Origin: Cytophagales bacterium
GTDB taxonomy: Bacteria > Bacteroidota > Bacteroidia > Cytophagales > Cyclobacteriaceae
Direction of reading: 5' to 3'
Length of the DNA: 64,000 bases
NCBI GenBank assembly: GCA_025359125.1
Contig: JANYHI010000083.1
Span: 40,100-104,099, forward strand
The position numbers were made by a program, and so were the translations under genes. Below the pieces are notes generated by a model. The model did not search any database. It had not been told where the DNA came from and saw only the letters and a list, made by a program, of their open reading frames with translations. This document shows, in pieces, positions 59,218 through 64,000 of this stretch. Positions within the stretch are counted from its first letter, which is position 1, and each line of letters starts with the position of its first letter.

Positions 59218-60531
59218 ATGATCAGGATATTATTCATCGTATCGCTTACACTGCTTTACACTTCATCATTCGCCCAGCTATCTAAAGTCGAAAAAAAAGT
59301 AGCAGCGTCAGTTGATTCTCATCATGCGGAAGCAATCAAATTTTTAGAGCAAGTAGTAAACATTAATAGCGGCTCTATGAATTTTGAGGGTGTCTACAAA
59401 GTCGGCCAACTATTCAAAGCAAAATTTGATGCCCTTGGTTTTGCTACTAAATGGATTGATGGCAAACCGTTTGGAAGAGCTGGACATTTAGTGGCAGAAC
59501 ACAAGGGAAAAGGAAAAACACTTTTATTAATAGGGCACTTGGATACGGTATTTGAGTTAACAAGTCCATTTCAGCAATATAAAATGTTAAATGATTCTAT
59601 TGCTTCTGGCCCTGGCGTTGGTGATATGAAAGGTGGCGATGTGGTGATAATTCAGTCACTGATAGCCTTACAAGAGGCAGGATTATTGAAAGACATTAAC
59701 ATTATTGTGGTGATGACAGGCGATGAAGAGCTAAGTGGACACCCTCTTGAATTGGCTAGGTATGATTTGATTGAAGCGGCCAAGGCTGCCGATATTGCCA
59801 TCGGTTTTGAAGATGGATCGGGTAATCCTAAAACAGCTGTAGCCTCTCGAAGAAGTTCTTCGGGTTGGCAGCTCAACATTACTGGGAATGCCGCACACTC
59901 TTCTCAGATTTTTACAGATAAAGTAGGAGCAGGTGCCATTTATGAAGCCGCTCGAATTTTAAATGACTTTTATGAAGTGCTTTCTAAAGTACCCAATCTT
60001 ACTTTTAATCCCGGTCTGATATTAGGTGGAAATACTGTTGAACATGATGAAAAAATGAATGGCGGTAATGCCTATGGAAAAGGAAATATTGTTTCGAAAA
60101 ACGTGCTAGTCACCGGAGATATTCGCGCAATCTCTCCTGAGCAACTAGCCAAAACTCAAATTATTATGAAAGAGATTGTTGCTAAACATCTTCCGGCAAC
60201 ACAAGCAGAAATAACTTTTAATGTGGGCTATCCACCATTGGCACCCACCAAAGGGAATTATCAATTATTAAAAATGTTTGATCAGGCCAGTAAAGATTTA
60301 GGTTATGGTTCTGTGGTAGCAGTTAATCCGCGCGATGCAGGAGCAGCAGATATTTCATTCACGGCTGCTTATGTAGATATGGCTTTAGATGGGTTGGGTT
60401 TAGGCAGTAGCGGTGGCCATACCGTAAATGAACTAGCCAATTTAAATACGCTGAAGATGCAAGCCAAAAGAGCAGCAGTGCTCATACATCGGTTGGCAAG
60501 TGCTCCAGTAAAAACTAATTCTGACAGATAG
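59218..60531 (+). CDS. secreted M20-family metallopeptidase
   Basis: 437 aa. Signal peptide ends near SSFAQ. Metal and catalytic residues: GHLDTVFE, PGVGDMKGG, GDEELSG, GFEDGSG and GGHTVNEL. The family includes glutamate carboxypeptidases (CPG2-like), the best match in overall layout. It follows the M14 gene by 187 bases. It converges with the serine hydrolase gene; the stops are 2 bases apart. Confidence 0.9.
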   Translation: MIRILFIVSLTLLYTSSFAQLSKVEKKVAASVDSHHAEAIKFLEQVVNINSGSMNFEGVYKVGQLFKAKFDALGFATKWIDGKPFGRAGHLVAEHKGKGKTLLLIGHLDTVFELTSPFQQYKMLNDSIASGPGVGDMKGGDVVIIQSLIALQEAGLLKDINIIVVMTGDEELSGHPLELARYDLIEAAKAADIAIGFEDGSGNPKTAVASRRSSSGWQLNITGNAAHSSQIFTDKVGAGAIYEAARILNDFYEVLSKVPNLTFNPGLILGGNTVEHDEKMNGGNAYGKGNIVSKNVLVTGDIRAISPEQLAKTQIIMKEIVAKHLPATQAEITFNVGYPPLAPTKGNYQLLKMFDQASKDLGYGSVVAVNPRDAGAADISFTAAYVDMALDGLGLGSSGGHTVNELANLNTLKMQAKRAAVLIHRLASAPVKTNSDR

Positions 60532-60533
60532 TA

Positions 60534-61694
60534 TTAATTTAAAATAGTACTGTAAATTTTATCGATCGTCTTTGCGTTTATTTCATTTAATGGACTTTCT
60601 GTTACCGTTCCTAAATTAATTCCTAAAAAGACAAATACATTTTTATCCGGAAAAAAATACAGTTGGCATCCCGCACCAATTCCTCCACCGCTGTGGCCAA
60701 AGGCTTTGTATCCCACGAAAGTGGCGTAATCTAACCCAAGGCCATAAGTAGAATTTCCTTTTCGATCATTTACCCAAGATTTCATTAGTTCAAGTGATGC
60801 ATTTGAAATCAACTTTCCTTCCATCAACGCTTTTAAAAAAATAACTGCTTCCATGGGTGTTGTTACAATGCCGTCATCGCCCACCAAAGCTTTTACATTA
60901 TAGTTTTGAAGAACAGACGCATTTTCTAGTATGCCGTTGCTGTTTCTATCCCAATAAGAATTGACTAGGTTTGAATAATTTAGATAGCCCGAGTCGCCAC
61001 TGTAAAAAGTTTGCTTCAACTGTAGTGATTTAAAAATACTTTCGCGAATATAATTGGCATGGTTGCCAGTGATATAATCTCCCACTAAAGAAAGCAAAAG
61101 GTAATTTGTATTTCGATAGGAGTATTTGCTTCCGGGTGTAAAATCCAGCGGTTTGTCGTGAATATATTTCAAGTAATCTTCGGGCTCATAATAATGGGCT
61201 GGGTGTTGGAGTAAATAAGTAATGTAAACTGGCTGGCTATTGTATTCGGGTATGCCAGAGGTGTGATTGAGCAACATCTTAATAGTGATTTTATATGCAT
61301 TAGAAATATGATCGCTTATTTTTTGTGGAAGATATTTTGTGATCGGATCATCTAAATTTATTTTCCCTTCTTCATGTAATTTCAATATGGCCACGGCCAT
61401 GTAGGTTTTTGCTATACTTTGAATGTATTGCAGATGGCATGGCTGCATCAATGTTTGGGTTTCAATTTTGGCAAAGCCTGCAGAAGATTGCCACCAACCT
61501 TCTGAAGAATAAACTGCCATTGCAATTCCTGGCACACCATGGCTTACCAAATTATTAAGTACAGTGTTGAGCTCGTTGGCTTTGGTATAATTTTTACTTG
61601 AGTTTTCTTCATTCCAGTTGCAATAAGCAGGAAACTCTTGTGCCTGAGTGCGCAGCGTAATCTGAAAGAATAAGATAATAAGAGCGAGTTTCAT
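60534..61694 (-). CDS. secreted serine hydrolase (beta-lactamase family class C fold)
   Basis: 386 aa. Signal peptide (~1-18, TQAQ). The SxxK motif is SIAKTY, the second is YRNTNY (YxN) and the third HSGGG. Relatives include D-aminopeptidases, esterases and penicillin-binding-like proteins; beta-lactamase activity is not implied. It lies 30 bases after the outer-membrane-like gene on the same strand. Confidence 0.88.
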   Translation of the reverse strand: MKLALIILFFQITLRTQAQEFPAYCNWNEENSSKNYTKANELNTVLNNLVSHGVPGIAMAVYSSEGWWQSSAGFAKIETQTLMQPCHLQYIQSIAKTYMAVAILKLHEEGKINLDDPITKYLPQKISDHISNAYKITIKMLLNHTSGIPEYNSQPVYITYLLQHPAHYYEPEDYLKYIHDKPLDFTPGSKYSYRNTNYLLLSLVGDYITGNHANYIRESIFKSLQLKQTFYSGDSGYLNYSNLVNSYWDRNSNGILENASVLQNYNVKALVGDDGIVTTPMEAVIFLKALMEGKLISNASLELMKSWVNDRKGNSTYGLGLDYATFVGYKAFGHSGGGIGAGCQLYFFPDKNVFVFLGINLGTVTESPLNEINAKTIDKIYSTILN

Positions 61695-61724
61695 GGAAAA
61701 ATTTTAAGGTTGTATGTGATATTT

Positions 61725-62312
61725 TTAATGAATTGCCGAGCCTGCCTGAATTAGCGTTTCAGGAACAATAGGAATACTTTTATTGTAATTCTTCACTAAG
61801 AGAAATTGGTAGCTGATAAAATTAGACATGTAAGCGTTAGTAGATCTTGAATTGATTCCTGCGGAAATACCAACCGGAATTGCAAGCATTCCTTTTCCTT
61901 TCCGCCCTACAGAAATCCATTTGCCATTTACTTGTTGATAAGATTCGGATGGGCGGAATGAGTATAGATAACCAACGCCACCTTTTATTTCGCCAAAAGC
62001 GTTTGAATTAAAATCGGGTCGCCATACGCTTTGGGTTTGCAATAGTAAACCATTACCCATTGCTTTATTATGATACCAAATGGCCTGTACTTGCTGCACG
62101 CCAGTAGAAGATGAACCGGTAAAACTCACTTCGGTTCCAACACCAATTCCGATATTAGAGAAATTAGCTTTTATATCCCGAAAAGGGAGAGCAAAGGCAT
62201 GGAAGTTGAGTGTGATAATAATTGGGAAATTTGTGTAAGTCTTCTGCTCTTGGCCAGATGCTTCGATAATTAAACACAACAGTAAAATAAATGATAGACA
62301 GACAGGGCGCAT
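61725..62312 (-). CDS. exported outer-membrane-like beta-barrel protein
   Basis: 195 aa with signal peptide ending EASGQ. Alternating beta segments (IITLNFHAFALPF, FSNIGIGVGTEVSFTG, GGVGYLYSF, AIPVGISAGINSR) suggest a small beta barrel. Family not recognised. It is transcribed in the same direction as the serine hydrolase and the LytTR gene. Confidence 0.68.
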   Translation of the reverse strand: MRPVCLSFILLLCLIIEASGQEQKTYTNFPIIITLNFHAFALPFRDIKANFSNIGIGVGTEVSFTGSSSTGVQQVQAIWYHNKAMGNGLLLQTQSVWRPDFNSNAFGEIKGGVGYLYSFRPSESYQQVNGKWISVGRKGKGMLAIPVGISAGINSRSTNAYMSNFISYQFLLVKNYNKSIPIVPETLIQAGSAIH

Positions 62313-62412
62313 AATTTTTTAATTGGTGATGCAATTTTACGCGTTGCCTTAAAATCGAGTTTATTTTTTTGATCGTATTTCTGCGAAGTGTAGCAATAAC
62401 ATCCGGCAACTG

Positions 62413-63237
62413 TTACAAACTGGGTCGAAACCAGTCTTTAAATGCAGGTGCCTTCAATCGGCTCACGGCAATTTCGGTGGGTAGAGATTCTGTCTGATTT
62501 AAGAGAATGATTATTTTTCCGTCTTCTGCTCGCTTGAATCCGGAAATAATTTGGCGATGGAGGATAAACTTGCGATTTACCCGGAAGAAAGTTGAGGTGT
62601 CTAATGTCTTTTCTATTTTGTCCAGCGACTGATCAAGAAAGAATTTTTTGCCATGCATATGATTGACCATTACATACTCTTCTTCCACTGAAAATCCTGC
62701 AACTTCATCGAACATAAGTTTTAGATTCTGCTTTCCGTTGCGCACCATTAGCCCAGACACTTTTAATTGGCTTTCAGCCTTTCGCTGCTCTTCTGATTTT
62801 TTCCAGAGATTAAAATAGTAGAGGCCAACATAAACTCCATTTATAAAAAAGAACCAAATGCCTATGATGAATAAATCCACTGTGTAAAAGCTAATGGGTG
62901 CAGATTTTCCTTTTGCAATCCAACTTACCAGCTCCGTAAGCAAGCTAATAATTGTTAAGCCAATCAGCATAGAGCCGATGAGTTGCACGATTATTCTCTT
63001 GAGGCCGGTGTCATAATTCAATTTTTGATCTAACCAAAAAATGAAACGCCTTACAGCCCACCATGCGATATAGCCTTGTACCGTATCAATGGTGAACGTG
63101 AGAATGAGAAAGTAACTGAGGCGAATTCCTGAGTACGTGAGATAATAATTGATAGCACTAATGAAGGGAATGAGAATAAGAAACAAGGCAATATCTGGGT
63201 GATAGGGATTAACTAATTTGTTTCTTATTATTTCCAT
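62413..63237 (-). CDS. membrane-bound LytTR-family transcriptional regulator
   Basis: 274 aa. Four membrane helices (~18-140) are followed by a linker and a LytTR DNA-binding domain (~165-270: VEEEYVMVNHMHGKKFFLDQSLDKIEKTL, FRVNRKFILHRQIISGFKR). A regulator anchored in the membrane would sense the envelope directly. The serine hydrolase and outer-membrane-like gene downstream are candidate targets. Confidence 0.87.
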   Translation of the reverse strand: MEIIRNKLVNPYHPDIALFLILIPFISAINYYLTYSGIRLSYFLILTFTIDTVQGYIAWWAVRRFIFWLDQKLNYDTGLKRIIVQLIGSMLIGLTIISLLTELVSWIAKGKSAPISFYTVDLFIIGIWFFFINGVYVGLYYFNLWKKSEEQRKAESQLKVSGLMVRNGKQNLKLMFDEVAGFSVEEEYVMVNHMHGKKFFLDQSLDKIEKTLDTSTFFRVNRKFILHRQIISGFKRAEDGKIIILLNQTESLPTEIAVSRLKAPAFKDWFRPSL

Positions 63238-63260
63238 TGCACCACAAAATCTAATGAATA

Positions 63261-63533
63261 TTAATCTTCTTCGATAGAGTTAATCATAATTTGATTAAAC
63301 TGTTTCATGAGTCTGTCATAAAGACCATCTTCTCGTGTGTAGCCAATCATTTTAATACTCTCTTTACTCGAGAATTTATTAGTTACAGGCGGACTCATGT
63401 AAGTTACATTCATACCCACTTTTTGCATAGCATAAGTGGTGTTAGAAAATCGATTGTCGTTGGCGGCCATGCCCCACACTTCAAAGGTTTTCTTTGAATC
63501 ATCCCGAATAACCAACCAGCATTTAGAATACAT
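63261..63533 (-). CDS. hypothetical protein
   Basis: 90 aa, no signal peptide or membrane helix. It starts MYSKCWLVIRDDSKKTFEVWG and has NDNRFSNTTYAMQKVGMNVTYMSPPVTNK, compatible with a small alpha/beta fold. Not recognised. 23 bases upstream of the LytTR gene on the same strand, so it may belong to its transcript. Confidence 0.6.
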   Translation of the reverse strand: MYSKCWLVIRDDSKKTFEVWGMAANDNRFSNTTYAMQKVGMNVTYMSPPVTNKFSSKESIKMIGYTREDGLYDRLMKQFNQIMINSIEED

Positions 63534-63918
63534 AAGTTATAATTTTTTATTTTTCGATACAAAAGGAGCTAAAGAATGGAATATTGATTCTCTAATTCAA
63601 AAAACACAATCGATCACTTTGCATTTCGAAACAAGGTACATATTGGAATCATCAGAATAATCAAAATTATTAAATAACAATAATTTTTGAGAAGCTCAAT
63701 TTGAGGAGCTTACGCTATCGAGAGACGCTCAACCGTTTATCTGGCTTTATGAAATCATATAAGGTGCAGATTTATTTTTGTCGCCATGCTTGCAGGAGGA
63801 AAGAAAATCAGAATTAGAAAAGGTATTTCCTCCTCAAATTTTTTTCGTCTTGTGTTGTTAAAATAAAAAAAGCACTGACTTTACAATCAGTGCTTCGTAG
63901 TTTAGGCTAAACCAGAAA
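63534..63918. other. 385-base region without a gene
   Basis: AT-rich. Contains an inverted repeat GGAGGAAA (63795) / TTTCCTCC (63826) followed by TCAAATTTTTTT, perhaps a weak plus-strand terminator, and the terminator described at 63864-63895. No ORF worth calling. Confidence 0.45.
63864..63895 (-). terminator. terminator of the second histone H1-like gene
   Basis: AAGCACTGA / TCAGTGCTT stem, then a T-rich run of seven on the minus strand. Confidence 0.8.
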
Positions 63919-64000
63919 CTATTTTTTCTTTTTCTTGGCGACCCTCTTTTTAGCGACTTTTTTATTCACTTTTTTCACCGCCTTCTTAGCTGATCTTACG
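63919..64000 (-). CDS. histone H1-like lysine-rich protein, partial (C-terminal end)
   Basis: Only the last 26 codons lie in the window. They read KKAVKKVNKKVAKKRVAKKKKK-stop, the same kind of repeats as the protein at 55928, but ending in Lys instead of a Pro-rich tail. A DNA-binding role is likely. The start is outside the window. Confidence 0.65.
   Translation of the reverse strand, partial: VRSAKKAVKKVNKKVAKKRVAKKKKK

Noticed and set aside
63795-63833. GGAGGAAA/TTTCCTCC inverted repeat as a plus-strand terminator
   Set aside because: There is no gene upstream on that strand and the T-run is separated from the stem; left as a note only.

Overview
The window reads as a chromosomal segment of a Bacteroidota bacterium, most likely of the Cytophagales. 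The basis is AT-rich sequence, candidate promoters of the Bacteroidota type (TTG / TAnnTTTG) instead of clear Shine-Dalgarno sites, many secreted proteins and lipoproteins, a C-terminal remnant of a PorP/SprF-type protein, a three-gene succinate dehydrogenase with a single cytochrome b subunit, TPR histidine kinases, a LytTR regulator and a DnaE with a fused proofreading exonuclease. No rRNA, CRISPR array, phage or intact insertion sequence was seen. One tRNA gene (Gln, UUG) is present.

Layout. Positions 1-383 hold the edge of an alpha/beta-hydrolase gene that lacks its central third. Positions 395-11648 are one long minus-strand unit with a candidate promoter at one end and a strong terminator at the other: cheR, cheB, a GAF membrane protein, a large sensor SpoIIE-type phosphatase, a SiaB-like kinase, a SiaC-like phosphoprotein, a TerB-ABCG-type transporter, a lipoprotein and a small secreted protein. 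I read this as one signalling and export module, and it is the most interesting part of the window. Positions 11.8-23.8 kb are housekeeping genes: cytidine deaminase, saccharopine reductase-like, marC-rnhA-VOC, carbonic anhydrase, aroQ, xerD, a DUF4136 protein, pyrD, a MoeB/ThiF-rhodanese protein behind a VapBC-like pair, and valS.

Positions 23.8-30.5 kb are an eroded stretch. Intact genes (isochorismatase-like hydrolase, M24 peptidase lipoprotein, Crp/Fnr regulator) alternate with broken ones: a vanadium haloperoxidase-like gene and an alpha-amylase, each with one frameshift, a DinB-like gene with a nonsense codon, and two orphan C-terminal tails resembling each other. Large genes elsewhere are intact, so general sequencing error is a poor explanation.

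Positions 30.6-53.1 kb are core metabolism and information processing: rplY, prs, tRNA-Gln, ppc, trxA, dnaE, sdhCAB, dapA, ligA, rsmE, an acyl-CoA-binding protein and gltA. Together prs, ppc, sdhCAB and gltA cover PRPP supply and TCA entry. A channel-like membrane protein, an SPFH/prohibitin protein and a coiled-coil protein follow as a probable operon. Positions 53.2-64 kb hold a TPR histidine kinase, a histone H1-like protein, secreted M14 and M20 peptidases, a secreted serine hydrolase, an outer-membrane-like protein, a membrane LytTR regulator, and the end of a second lysine-rich protein cut by the window edge.
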